Under the pieces are notes generated by a model. It was not told the origin of the DNA and made no database searches. It saw only the letters and a program-made list of their open reading frames with translations. The translations under genes were made by a program, and so were the position numbers. Positions 23,379-33,937 of a stretch of DNA of 36,125 bases are shown piece after piece (positions within the stretch are counted from its first letter, which is position 1; each line of letters begins with the position of its first letter). Origin of the DNA: Planctomycetota bacterium (GTDB taxonomy: Bacteria; Planctomycetota; Planctomycetia; Pirellulales; Pirellulaceae). The stretch spans positions 1 to 36,125 of the forward strand of contig CAUJKL010000496.1 of NCBI GenBank assembly GCA_963204995.1, written 5' to 3'.

Positions 23379-24647
23379 TCACCGTGGCAGACGTTTCGCC
23401 GGAGCAGTGGCCTGCTTGGCAAAGTGTGGTGCCGCGACGGTCGGTCGGCTGCCTCCGAGTGTGGCGAGGATATACATCGCGGCTCGAGCCGACGCGCCGG
23501 GCCGGGCGTGCTGGTCGCAGAGTTTACTCAGCAACGCGATGCGGCCTTGCAGTTTGTTGTCGTCGGCGAGCCATTCAATGATGTGGTCCGCGATCCGGCG
23601 CGATTCGTCTCCACAGCTGACATACTCCGGGAACGGAATGCTATCCGCACCCAAGGCGTTGGGATCGTAGGGAGTGACGCGTTTGAGCAGGCTGGCCGGA
23701 GCGAACAGATCGTCGGTGGCAAACATATTGACGAGCGTGATGTACTTGGACTTTCGTAAGTACTGCTGGAAGAAAAATGCCGTGCGGCTCACCCAATACA
23801 GGACGACCGTCGGCTTCTTGTGATACAGCAGCTCCAGCGACACCGATCCGGAGCAAGCCATGCAGCACGTGGCCGAATGGATCAACTCGGGAGTCTTGCC
23901 GATATGGATCTCGATCGGCAGCGAAGAATCGGAGATCATCTCGCGGGCGAGTTTGGCTTGTTTTTCATTGAACGACGCGATGGCAAAGCGAGTCTCTGGG
24001 TGTACTTGATGCACGAGTGCTGCGGCTTTGATGAACCAAGGCAGGTTGCTGGTAACTTCGAGCGTTCGGCTGCCCGGCAGGATCGTCACGAGTCGACCGG
24101 TTTGCGTTTTCTGTTGCGTGATGAAGTTGCGATCGAGTGGGTAGTTGGCCGTTTCGTCAAAGAAGGGGTGGCCAACATAAGTCGCATGGCAACCGCGCTC
24201 ACGATACCAGGATTCCTCAAAGGGCAGCTTGCACAGCGCGTGATCGATCAAACGCCGCATCTTCTTGATCCGCCATCCGGCCCAAGCCCAGATCTGCGGC
24301 ACGCCGTAGTAGAACACCGGAATCCCATGACGCTTCGCTGCGCGAGCGACCCACCAATTGAAGCCGGGGTAATCGATCAGCACGACGGCGTCCGGTCGAT
24401 GATCGCGGAAGTAAGCATCCGCGCGCCGATAGAACCGCCAGAAGTGATGGATATTCAGCAGCACGCGAAGAAACCACATCACTGCGAATTTGGTGAGGTC
24501 TTCATGCAGTTCGCAGCCAGCCGCCTGCATCTTTGGCCCGCCGTATCCTACACACTCGATATCGCGCCCGCTCGCGCGCAGTTCGCGCACTAAATTCGCG
24601 CCGTGGATATCACCGCTCGGTTCACCGACCGAAAAAAAGATTTGCAT
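23379..24647 (-). CDS. lpxB: Lipid-A-disaccharide synthase
   Basis: LpxB condenses UDP-2,3-diacylglucosamine with lipid X to make the lipid A disaccharide on the inner face of the membrane. It has 422 residues. SVGEPSGDIHGANL at the N-terminus is the family hallmark, followed by GYGGPKMQAAGCE and VLIDYPGFNWWVA. YYGVPQIWAWAGWR and the nucleotide-sugar region ILPGSR, ACSGSVSLELL and KPTVVLYWV complete the GT-B fold. The ATG at 24647 has GGGAG upstream. It shows the organism makes LPS-type lipid A. It leads a probable operon with the M50 and SGNH genes. The last 20 residues are an Ala/Pro/Lys-rich tail with no known role. Confidence 0.96.
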   Translation of the reverse strand: MQIFFSVGEPSGDIHGANLVRELRASGRDIECVGYGGPKMQAAGCELHEDLTKFAVMWFLRVLLNIHHFWRFYRRADAYFRDHRPDAVVLIDYPGFNWWVARAAKRHGIPVFYYGVPQIWAWAGWRIKKMRRLIDHALCKLPFEESWYRERGCHATYVGHPFFDETANYPLDRNFITQQKTQTGRLVTILPGSRTLEVTSNLPWFIKAAALVHQVHPETRFAIASFNEKQAKLAREMISDSSLPIEIHIGKTPELIHSATCCMACSGSVSLELLYHKKPTVVLYWVSRTAFFFQQYLRKSKYITLVNMFATDDLFAPASLLKRVTPYDPNALGADSIPFPEYVSCGDESRRIADHIIEWLADDNKLQGRIALLSKLCDQHARPGASARAAMYILATLGGSRPTVAAPHFAKQATAPAKRLPR

Positions 24648-24700
24648 CTACTTTACTCCCGCCACTGCTACAGCGAACCGCGTGAGTCGTGACACATGCG

Positions 24701-24770
24701 TCGTTTAACGGCGAGCCATAGGCGACTGTTGTATGCACGGGGTCGACGCCTACGGCTTGCCGTTAAACGA
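24701..24770. repeat. 24-bp imperfect inverted repeat upstream of lpxB
   Basis: Arms at 24701-24724 and 24747-24770 pair at 22 of 24 positions, with outer ends TCGTTTAACGGC and GCCGTTAAACGA. The loop has 22 bases. No T-run follows. It lies 54 bases upstream of the lpxB start, in a 325-base spacer (24648-24972) whose other contents are the terminator at 24881 and the hairpin at 24919. Confidence 0.8.
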
Positions 24771-24880
24771 GTCGCTCATGCCGAAGGCGATCCGTCTTTG
24801 TGAAGGCGGCGAAGTATCGCAAATTGCCTAGCTTGCTGGTAGAGCAATTCGCTACATCGGATCTCTGGTGCGCAACAAAA

Positions 24881-24906
24881 AAGGAACGCCGAATTCGGCG
24901 TTCCTT
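24881..24906 (-). terminator. Intrinsic terminator of the duplicated-Cys-motif gene
   Basis: A 26-base perfect palindrome built of AAGGAACGCCGAA and its complement. On the minus strand it runs straight into a T-rich stretch (the + strand shows AAAAAA at its left). It lies 66 bases after the stop of the gene at 24973-25437. This is a strong rho-independent terminator. Confidence 0.85.
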
Positions 24907-24918
24907 CGTGCGATCGTT

Positions 24919-24968
24919 GTACGTCAGCCTTTCCAGGCTGACGGGTCAGGCTGGAAAGCCCGACGTAC
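24919..24968. repeat. Imperfect hairpin repeat, outer ends GTACGTC/GACGTAC
   Basis: Two arms of about 24 bases, with a core of CTTTCCAG and CTGGAAAG, pair with about four mismatches. It fills the space between the stop of the 24973 gene and its terminator, so it would lie in the 3' UTR. Another short hairpin based on AAGCTTCC occurs at 26657-26712. Confidence 0.7.
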
Positions 24969-24972
24969 GAAA

Positions 24973-25437
24973 TTACTCTTTGTCTGCACCAACCTTAAAG
25001 CCACCCTTCTCGAAGGCAGCATCGCCGAACAGAGCGACAAGTTGATCGTCGCCTTCCAACTTTGCCGCTTTGCCTTTGCAGTTGTCACAGCAGAATTGAA
25101 CTTTGGTGCCAGCCACGGTGAGTTCGGTCTTGAGCGCCCCACCGGTGAACACGCACTTCGTTTGTTTGGCTTGACCTGTCGCGATAAGTTGAGCATTGCC
25201 CTTGGCAGCGACAAGCTTGTCGCCAGCTTCGATCTTCTTCGCGAAGCCCTTGGGGCAGTTGTCGCAGCAGAAGAAAACTTTGCCGCCTTTATAATCGACG
25301 GACTTCTCGGCCTTTGCAGCAGCCTTCGGGTTCATGACACACTTGATGCCGTCGAGCTTGATCTCGTCGGCGGCGTACAGGGTGACAGCGAGGACGGCAA
25401 TCGAGGCCACAGCAGTGAACAGGGAGCGAGCTTTCAT
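24973..25437 (-). CDS. Secreted protein with duplicated C...FCCDNC metal-binding-type motif
   Basis: The product has 154 residues from the ATG at 25437, with AAGGTG upstream. Residues 1-22 are a clear signal peptide ending near LYAADE. Two similar units follow. The first has C33, then FCCDNC (C57, C58, C61), and the second has C95, then FCCDNC (C116, C117, C120). The pattern resembles YHS/TRASH-type small metal-binding domains, known for binding heavy metals or acting as sensors. A role in periplasmic metal binding is likely, but which metal is unknown. The unit duplication is visible in the sequence. A promoter at 25530-25559 and a terminator at 24881 frame it as a single-gene transcript. 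Confidence 0.82.
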   Translation of the reverse strand: MKARSLFTAVASIAVLAVTLYAADEIKLDGIKCVMNPKAAAKAEKSVDYKGGKVFFCCDNCPKGFAKKIEAGDKLVAAKGNAQLIATGQAKQTKCVFTGGALKTELTVAGTKVQFCCDNCKGKAAKLEGDDQLVALFGDAAFEKGGFKVGADKE

Positions 25438-25529
25438 AGGAAGCACCTTTCAAATCGGGAGGGAAAGAAGTTTTGGTTTCCGCGTTTTGTCGTCGAGCGG
25501 AACGTCGGCTCGAATGGCCAGGCGGCAGT

Positions 25530-25559
25530 ATTATCGGCACAGTCGGGCGGACAGGTCAA
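25530..25559 (-). promoter_or_regulatory. Predicted promoter of the duplicated-Cys-motif gene
   Basis: On the minus strand TTGACC (25559-25554), an 18-base spacer, then GATAAT (25535-25530), with 5/6 matches in each box. It predicts a leader of about 85 nt before the ATG at 25437. Confidence 0.6.
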
Positions 25560-25619
25560 CCAATCATCACAGATTAACGCGATATTTAGGTGCCCTTGAG
25601 AGGAGAAAGTTGCCCGTTT

Positions 25620-25635
25620 TGTGATCTAGCTCACA
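25620..25635. promoter_or_regulatory. CRP/FNR-type operator-like palindrome
   Basis: TGTGATCTAGCTCACA matches the TGTGA-N6-TCACA consensus of CRP-family regulators exactly and is symmetric at 14 of 16 positions. It lies in the divergent spacer, 98 bases before the transporter ATG (25734) and 61 bases behind the -35 box of the opposite promoter. Placement fits control of the transporter or of both genes. Confidence 0.55.
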
Positions 25636-25733
25636 CTTGTCGGAGCTCGGCGAGTGTTTCGTGCCGTGTGCGGCGGAAAGTTGATCGAGTACTCTGCTGC
25701 TGTTGTGTGGTCTGTTCGGAGATAGGGTGTCCC

Positions 25734-26660
25734 ATGCTTGAACGGTTTCTGCTGTTTTGGTTGCTGCTTTCGTCCGGCGCGGCGTACGTCTTGTCGGAGC
25801 CCGTGGCCAAGATGGAGCCTCTGTTGCCGTGGTTGATTGCGGTGACCATGTTCAGCGTCGGACTGATGCTTCCGCGTGATGAAGTCCGACAAGTCCTCAG
25901 CCGTTGGCCGACCGTGTTGGGTGGTACGGCGATTCAATATGCCGTGATGCCGCTGCTCGCCTTCGGGATGGGGAAAGCGTTCGGACTCACGGAGGAGATG
26001 TTTATCGGAATCGTGGTGGTGGGATGTGTTCCCGGGGCGATGGCGTCCAACGTCCTGACGCTCAACGCACGCGGGAACACAAGCTACTCAGTCAGCTTGA
26101 CGACGGCGGCCACGCTCTTGTCACCCATCGCCGTACCGTTGGTGTTGGCTCTGGCGTTACAGAGTCACGACGCAGTTGATGAAGAGGTGTTGAAGAAGGC
26201 CAGCAAGATGTTGGTCATTACCGTTGTGATCCCCGTACTGATGGGCCACTTGCTCAGTCGACGGTACTCGAAATTGGAAACGCATTCTCGAAAGTACGGG
26301 GCGCTGGTCGCCAATCTGATGATCCTGTGGATCATCGCGGTTGTTGTGGCGAAGTCGAAGCTCCAGTTGGAACAACTTCGCTTTGATGTACTTGGCGCAC
26401 TCTTGGCAGTTAACCTGCTCGGTTACGCAGCGGGGTATGGCGGCGGCTGGGGAATGCGGCTGCCGGAGCCGATGCGACGTGCTTTAACCCTTGAAGTGGG
26501 AATGCAGAACGCAGGGCTTGGTGCGGCACTGGCTGTGAAGCTGTTTCCCGATCAAGCCGGTGTTGCGATCGCACCGGCCATGTATACGTTCGGCTGCATG
26601 TTGACCGGGACGATGTTGGCACACGCGTGGGCACGCGTGGGAGATCGAAACGTGGCGTAA
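25734..26660 (+). CDS. Bile acid:sodium symporter (BASS) family transporter
   Basis: The product has 308 residues with about nine to ten hydrophobic segments and no soluble domain. The family pattern is visible in FSVGLMLPRDEV after helix 2, GCVPGAMASNVLTLNARGN, whose Gly/Asn-rich crossover lies at the ion/substrate site, and LEVGMQNAGLGAALAVKLF in the second repeat. BASS proteins take up small organic acids with sodium at the inner membrane. The actual substrate cannot be read from the sequence. The frame is open upstream to 25590, but the ATG at 25734 has GGAGATAGGG and gives a normal length. It is divergent from the duplicated-Cys-motif gene. Its stop codon lies inside a hairpin repeat. 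Confidence 0.9.
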   Translation: MLERFLLFWLLLSSGAAYVLSEPVAKMEPLLPWLIAVTMFSVGLMLPRDEVRQVLSRWPTVLGGTAIQYAVMPLLAFGMGKAFGLTEEMFIGIVVVGCVPGAMASNVLTLNARGNTSYSVSLTTAATLLSPIAVPLVLALALQSHDAVDEEVLKKASKMLVITVVIPVLMGHLLSRRYSKLETHSRKYGALVANLMILWIIAVVVAKSKLQLEQLRFDVLGALLAVNLLGYAAGYGGGWGMRLPEPMRRALTLEVGMQNAGLGAALAVKLFPDQAGVAIAPAMYTFGCMLTGTMLAHAWARVGDRNVA

Positions 26661-26712
26661 GCTTCCAGCTTGCGAACTATGGTCAGCGATGGCTGGCAAG
26701 CCGGAAGCTTAC
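26657..26712. repeat. Hairpin spanning the transporter stop codon, between convergent genes
   Basis: GTAAGCTTCCAGCTTGC (26657-26673) pairs at 16 of 17 positions with the reverse complement at 26696-26712. The first arm contains the TAA stop of the transporter, and the second ends 12 bases before the stop of the convergent permease gene. It may serve both as a 3' barrier. Confidence 0.75.
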
Positions 26713-26723
26713 CCCACTTGGTG

Positions 26724-28061
26724 CTACTCGCCGCTTAGCACGACAGCGGGATCTTGTTTCACGGCGGCCAGCGTCGGTAGGTAACTTGCCATCGCTGCGA
26801 TCAACGGAGTGCCGAGAATTGCGCAGGCCGAAGCCAGTGTCGAAGGCGTGAAACTCTCGACGGTAACTTCAAAGACGCTGGTCGCCAACCAGCGAGCAAA
26901 GAAATATCCGAGCAGACAGCCGACGACTCCGCCAGCCATTCCCAAGATCACCGCCTTGCCAAGAAACAGTGAGGCGATGCTGCCGCTGCGCTTGCCAATA
27001 GCACGCAGCAAGCCAATTTCCGCTCGCCGTTCGCGGACGTTGGACCAGGCCAGCAGCCCGACCCACAACGCACAGACAAAAACAATCAACGGCGTGACGA
27101 CGGAAGTGACGCCTGACAGAAGCCCGGCAACTTGGTCGCGGTGCGTTTGTTCTTGTTGAGCGATCTTCGTTCGATTCGCTTCGTAGTCATCCATCGTTTG
27201 CTGGTGGTGAGCCTCGACGAGCTTGCGTTGATCCTCGCGGGCGATCGCTTGCAGGCGGTGCTCTGTAACCTTAGTGTCGGGCAGCACCACTTCGAGTTGA
27301 GCCGTAATCTCTTCGATGCGTTCGACGGTCTTGCACTTGCAACCGAGCGCCAAGATCTCGCTGATCTTGCCGGGCTTGTTCAGAACGGTTTGAGCGTCGG
27401 CCAGGTTCATGAAGATTGCGATGTCTTCATCGGCGCGACCGTGTGCGGGCAAGATGTGCGCGACCTCGAACTGCTTGCCGAGAATCTCGACGTTGTCTCC
27501 GAGCGCGTGCCCCTCGGCGGCAAGTTGTCCCAAGTACACCATGCCTGGTTTCACTTGTAGGCCCATCGGATCCTTCTTCTCGACGTGGGACTGAGTCGCT
27601 TCCGGCGCGATACCAACCACCAAGCGTGGTTTACCTTCCCACTCGACCATCTGCTTCAACGATGCGACAAGGTGGGCGACCTTCGTGATCTCTGGACTCT
27701 CGGCCAACTTTTTCACGTACTCCTCGGGCATATCGTACGACACAAAGTTCGCGTACAGCTGAGCCAGGTCGGTGTTCTGATGCACGATTCGCAGATTGAA
27801 GCCCAGTTCGCGCATGATCCGCTTCGTACGCGTATCGAGATCGGCAAGGTCGCCCTTGGCCTTCTCCTGCATGCTCTGCAGCTCTCTATCGGTTTCCTGC
27901 TGCATCGCGAGGAGTCGTCGTCCGGATTCTTGCTGATAGCCGCGGAGCAGCGTCGGGCTGGCGACGAACAGAGTCGACGCTGCGATCAACGCCAACAGAC
28001 TCAGCAACACGTTCATCTTCCGATGGCGAAGCTCGGCAACTAGCAATTGAAACGTACTCAT
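26724..28061 (-). CDS. ABC transporter permease of the FtsX/MacB type
   Basis: The product has 445 residues. A first membrane helix (about 17-40) is followed by a large periplasmic region to about 310 with a coiled-coil-like stretch near 44-90 (QQETDRELQSMQEKAKGDLA). Three further helices form the FtsX-like permease domain. The cytoplasmic motif ERRAEIGLLRAIGKRSGSI between helices 2 and 3 is diagnostic. Such permeases drive lipoprotein or substrate transfer at the periplasmic face and need an ATPase partner. None is adjacent here, so the partner must be elsewhere, perhaps beyond this window. A Cys-rich short motif (GCKCK) lies in the periplasmic part. A heptamer array lies 38-89 bases upstream. 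Confidence 0.85.
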   Translation of the reverse strand: MSTFQLLVAELRHRKMNVLLSLLALIAASTLFVASPTLLRGYQQESGRRLLAMQQETDRELQSMQEKAKGDLADLDTRTKRIMRELGFNLRIVHQNTDLAQLYANFVSYDMPEEYVKKLAESPEITKVAHLVASLKQMVEWEGKPRLVVGIAPEATQSHVEKKDPMGLQVKPGMVYLGQLAAEGHALGDNVEILGKQFEVAHILPAHGRADEDIAIFMNLADAQTVLNKPGKISEILALGCKCKTVERIEEITAQLEVVLPDTKVTEHRLQAIAREDQRKLVEAHHQQTMDDYEANRTKIAQQEQTHRDQVAGLLSGVTSVVTPLIVFVCALWVGLLAWSNVRERRAEIGLLRAIGKRSGSIASLFLGKAVILGMAGGVVGCLLGYFFARWLATSVFEVTVESFTPSTLASACAILGTPLIAAMASYLPTLAAVKQDPAVVLSGE

Positions 28062-28098
28062 GGCATATCACTCGCTGGTATTCGTGGTAGGTTCTCTG

Positions 28099-28150
28099 GC
28101 TGATCGCTGAAAGCTGACTGCTGATCGCTGACCGCTGACCGCTGACCGCT
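28099..28150 (+). repeat. GCTGAnn heptamer array, seven units
   Basis: Consecutive units GCTGATC, GCTGAAA, GCTGACT, GCTGATC, then GCTGACC three times, and a final GCT. It lies between the MFS gene and the FtsX-type gene. Its last bases form part of the MFS stop codon (28149-28151 on the minus strand). Confidence 0.9.
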
Positions 28151-29468
28151 ATCCCTGCCGGGGCTCTTGCAAACGAAACGTCAACAACCAACTTGCCATA
28201 ATCAATCCTGCGATCGTTAAGAATACGGGTTCGAAGCCGAGTCGGTCAATAAAGTATCCGGCCAGCGGCGAAAGAAACATCGGGACGGCCATGCACAGGC
28301 TTAGCGTACTGAGATAAACGGCGTGATCTTCAGGAGCGGCGACTTCCAGCGTGTAGTTCTGAAGTGTTCGCAGCACGACCGGCGTCATTCCGACAAGGAC
28401 AAACACCCAGCCGTAAAGTCGAATGCCGATACTTCCGGAATGAAGCAGCCCAATGGCCACGATCGGTGCCGCCGCGATGCAAAGCAACGACAGCAACAAC
28501 ACCAGGCGGTTGCCGTGACGATCGGCGACGGAACCGACGGGGATGCTTATCAAGCCAGTTCCAATGTTCTGGATAATGACCCACCACATGATACTCTTCG
28601 TCGGGAGATGCATCGTCTGCAAGCCGATACTCTGGTAGTGAGGGAACAGCATAAAAGAAATGCCGAACAGCGACGCGACCATCGCCAGGAGCCGAAAGTT
28701 TCGATCCGCCACGAGCACTCGATAGGCGTCAGCAAAATAGTGCAGTGGGTGTGCGGCGGCAGCTTGCTGAAAGGAATCCTTCGCCTCGACAAGATACAAC
28801 ATCGAGACTGCCGCGACGCCGAATAGAACGCCAGAGAATCCAAAGATCAAGTCAAACCGAGTCTCTTCATCGTTTAGCCATAGCGAGAGGAGTACGAAGG
28901 CACACAAGACGGCACTGGCCGCGCCGATCGTGTTTGACATGAGCAATAAGCGGCCCCGTCGATTCACATCAACCAGCTTTCCTTGCAACGTCGTGAAGGC
29001 GAGTTGACTCAATCCGATACAGACAAAGAAGGCCGCATAGATGATCAAGAAGGCAAACGGCATCCAAACCGCTTTTCGCTCGGCGAAGCCCATGAAGAAT
29101 AACCAGGTCAGTAGCAAGAACAGGGCCGACATCATTGCAGTCGTGCCGCACACCAGCCACTTTTTCTGCGGTTGTAGTTTGATCTGCCTCGCCAGTAACA
29201 CGGGTGGGACACTGTGTCCGAATCGATTCAACAACGGCAAGCAGCCTCGAATCCAACCTGCTCCCGAGATGTAATCGACCACGGCGGGCATGATGATGCT
29301 CTCGGTCTTAAAGATCCAACCGGTTCGCATCAGGATCTGATACAGAGCGAGCATCGCAAAGTTACGTGACGCGTCTCGCTCGTCGGACGGATTGGAAGGC
29401 GACAACTCAATCGACGATGCGTCGGCGGGATCAGCGGCGTCGCGGGCGGGAGAAAGCGAGGAGGGCAT
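28149..29468 (-). CDS. Major facilitator superfamily transporter
   Basis: The product has 439 residues from the ATG at 29468, with about twelve hydrophobic segments and a polar N-terminal stretch of about 35 residues. The cytoplasmic loop motif SVADRHGNRLVLLL in the second half matches MFS motif A (DRxG). The substrate is unknown, and an efflux or solute role is equally possible. The frame is open to 29585, which would overlap the ABC gene. The ATG at 29468 has only AGAAAA upstream, but TATACT, a good -10 box, lies 7 bases before it, so the mRNA may be leaderless or nearly so. It sits in a block of three minus-strand membrane transport genes. Confidence 0.88.
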   Translation of the reverse strand: MPSSLSPARDAADPADASSIELSPSNPSDERDASRNFAMLALYQILMRTGWIFKTESIIMPAVVDYISGAGWIRGCLPLLNRFGHSVPPVLLARQIKLQPQKKWLVCGTTAMMSALFLLLTWLFFMGFAERKAVWMPFAFLIIYAAFFVCIGLSQLAFTTLQGKLVDVNRRGRLLLMSNTIGAASAVLCAFVLLSLWLNDEETRFDLIFGFSGVLFGVAAVSMLYLVEAKDSFQQAAAAHPLHYFADAYRVLVADRNFRLLAMVASLFGISFMLFPHYQSIGLQTMHLPTKSIMWWVIIQNIGTGLISIPVGSVADRHGNRLVLLLSLLCIAAAPIVAIGLLHSGSIGIRLYGWVFVLVGMTPVVLRTLQNYTLEVAAPEDHAVYLSTLSLCMAVPMFLSPLAGYFIDRLGFEPVFLTIAGLIMASWLLTFRLQEPRQG

Positions 29469-29556
29469 TTTTCTAGTATAGGTGCGAGGCGGAAACCTCG
29501 CGAGCAGTGAGTTCCTGGGCGAGAGCCAGAGAACCGGCACTAACTGGGAACCAGAA

Positions 29557-32731
<3,175 letters not shown>

Positions 32732-32830
32732 CATTGATCGTCACGCTTCGACGGTCACTCCGATGCCAGGGCCTTTAGCATCTTTGATGCGGGCACGATC
32801 GCTTCGGCCCGAAGGGGCGGCATAGCTCTT

Positions 32831-32975
32831 GCCGGGGCTGTAAAGCCCCGGAATTCTAAGGCAGCATTAATGAAGCCCCGGTAGGGGCGACACAATACAC
32901 GCCGCAATACCGGTGTCGCCCCTACCGGGGCTTCGTCCCTTTCGGAGTCTGTTACCGGGGCCTTACAGCCCCGGC
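32831..32975. repeat. Nested palindromic element after gmd
   Basis: An inner perfect inverted repeat of 22 bases lies at 32872-32893 and 32913-32934, with outer ends GAAGCCCC and GGGGCTTC. An outer perfect repeat of 13 bases, GCCGGGGCTGTAA, lies at 32831-32843 with its complement at 32963-32975. Short GGGGC/GCCCC arms lie between. I find no gene in the 434-base spacer 32732-33165, which separates convergent gmd and the secreted-protein gene. Confidence 0.85.
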
Positions 32976-33165
32976 AGGGGTTGTGTCAGCCCTCTCGGGC
33001 TTATCTTTCGAACATATGCCCTTCATCCAAAAAGTGCTCAGAAAGCGCAGGAATGCGGTCCTAGAGATGTTAAAAACTCTGGCCCTCCGAGGCCGTCGCA
33101 TGCCGGTGATTCAGGTGATCAACAACTTCGGAGAGCTGTTGTGCGAACTGCGATCTGTCCTCGCA

Positions 33166-33492
33166 TCAATACACATCTGTCTCGAAGTGATGGCCCCAAT
33201 GATACCGGCGGCCTTCGGGGTAGTAGTTGTGCCACTGCTTGTTGTAGACGGGCACTCGCATTTCCGGCGGATAACGGTTGTATAAGCTTCCGTTGCTCCG
33301 ATAGTACTCGTTGCCGTAGTAGTTCTGCGGATAGTACACATACGGGTAGTGGTAGAAGCGTTCCCAATCGTGAGCCGAATACGACTGTCCCCACGTCTGG
33401 TTGAAGGCCCGCTCTTGAGCCTGGCTTTCCTCCGAACATAGACACAGACCGACAACGGTCGCACACAATAGGCTCAATACAGCTCGACGCAT
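33166..33492 (-). CDS. Small secreted Tyr/His-rich protein
   Basis: The product has 108 residues from the ATG at 33492, with GGGAGGGG upstream. A longer frame to 33579 would put polar residues before the signal peptide and is rejected. Residues 1-25 form a signal peptide ending SQA before QERAF. The mature part is rich in Tyr, His, Trp and Asn, for example HDWERFYHYPYVYYPQNYYG, then YYRSNGSLYNRYPPE and HWGHHFETDVY. I believe planctomycete genomes contain relatives, sometimes labelled calmodulin-binding protein, but that is memory and the label says little about function. The role may be in the periplasm or envelope. Confidence 0.7.
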   Translation of the reverse strand: MRRAVLSLLCATVVGLCLCSEESQAQERAFNQTWGQSYSAHDWERFYHYPYVYYPQNYYGNEYYRSNGSLYNRYPPEMRVPVYNKQWHNYYPEGRRYHWGHHFETDVY

Positions 33493-33553
33493 CGTCGATC
33501 CCCTCCCTGTGAAATTCGCCGGATTCGCGCAACTGGGTCGTTGCGAGTGAGGC

Positions 33554-33600
33554 ATATTCTTTTCAATCGGTTCGCCCAACGTCCCGCATTGAAAGAATAT
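33554..33600. repeat. Inverted repeat upstream of the secreted protein gene
   Basis: ATATTCTTTTCAAT (33554-33567) and ATTGAAAGAATAT (33588-33600) are inverted with one bulged base and a 20-base centre. It lies 62-108 bases upstream of the ATG at 33492 and may be an operator or promoter-region structure. No good sigma70 boxes were found next to it. Confidence 0.5.
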
Positions 33601-33625
33601 CCGGCAAAATCGGTATTCTCAGGGA

Positions 33626-33921
33626 ACCACTAATGGACACTAACAAACACTAATCCCGGATTATTCACCGTAGGCCGGACCGAGGTCGCAAACCCATGCC
33701 GTAGCTGCGCAAACCGATTTGTTCTCAAACACGCTTTGCGACTCGTAGCCGGCTGCGATTTGCGACCGAAGTTCCGGCGCAGCAATGGTTTGCTTGATAC
33801 GGCCTACAGATATTGTGAATAATCCGGGATAAGATGAAGTGGGATGTGGGTGAGCCCAGTGACCGCTCGTCAGTAGTTCACTTCCTTTTTTCATTAGTGT
33901 CAGTTAGCGTCCATTAGTGGT
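33626..33921. repeat. Outer 29-bp inverted repeat of a nested element
   Basis: Arms at 33626-33654 and 33893-33921 are inverted copies with 26 of 29 identities and are built from CACTAA-type units (ACCACTAATGG, then CACTAAC, then CACTAAT). They enclose the separate 178-base element at 33653-33830. The 445-base spacer 33493-33937 holds no convincing gene. Confidence 0.8.
33653..33830. mobile_element. 178-bp MITE-like element with 16-bp terminal inverted repeats
   Basis: ATCCCGGATTATTCAC (33653-33668) is the perfect reverse complement of 33815-33830. Inside are GTAGGCCGG and GGCCTAC ends like those of the REP-like repeats at 15777 and 19073, and an inner GGTCGCAAA/TTTGCGACC pair. TAA borders the 15-base core repeat on both sides and may be a 3-bp target duplication. 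It has no room for a transposase, so any movement would need one in trans. Confidence 0.6.
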
Positions 33922-33937
33922 TCGCATCACGACCTCA

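Noticed and set aside
23820-24593. Plus-strand open frame of 257 codons over lpxB
   Set aside because: It is fully antisense to lpxB. lpxB motifs and SD are clear, and this frame has none.
24868-25599. Plus-strand open frame of 243 codons across the duplicated-Cys-motif gene
   Set aside because: It runs through a terminator, a hairpin and a promoter on the other strand, so it is not a gene.
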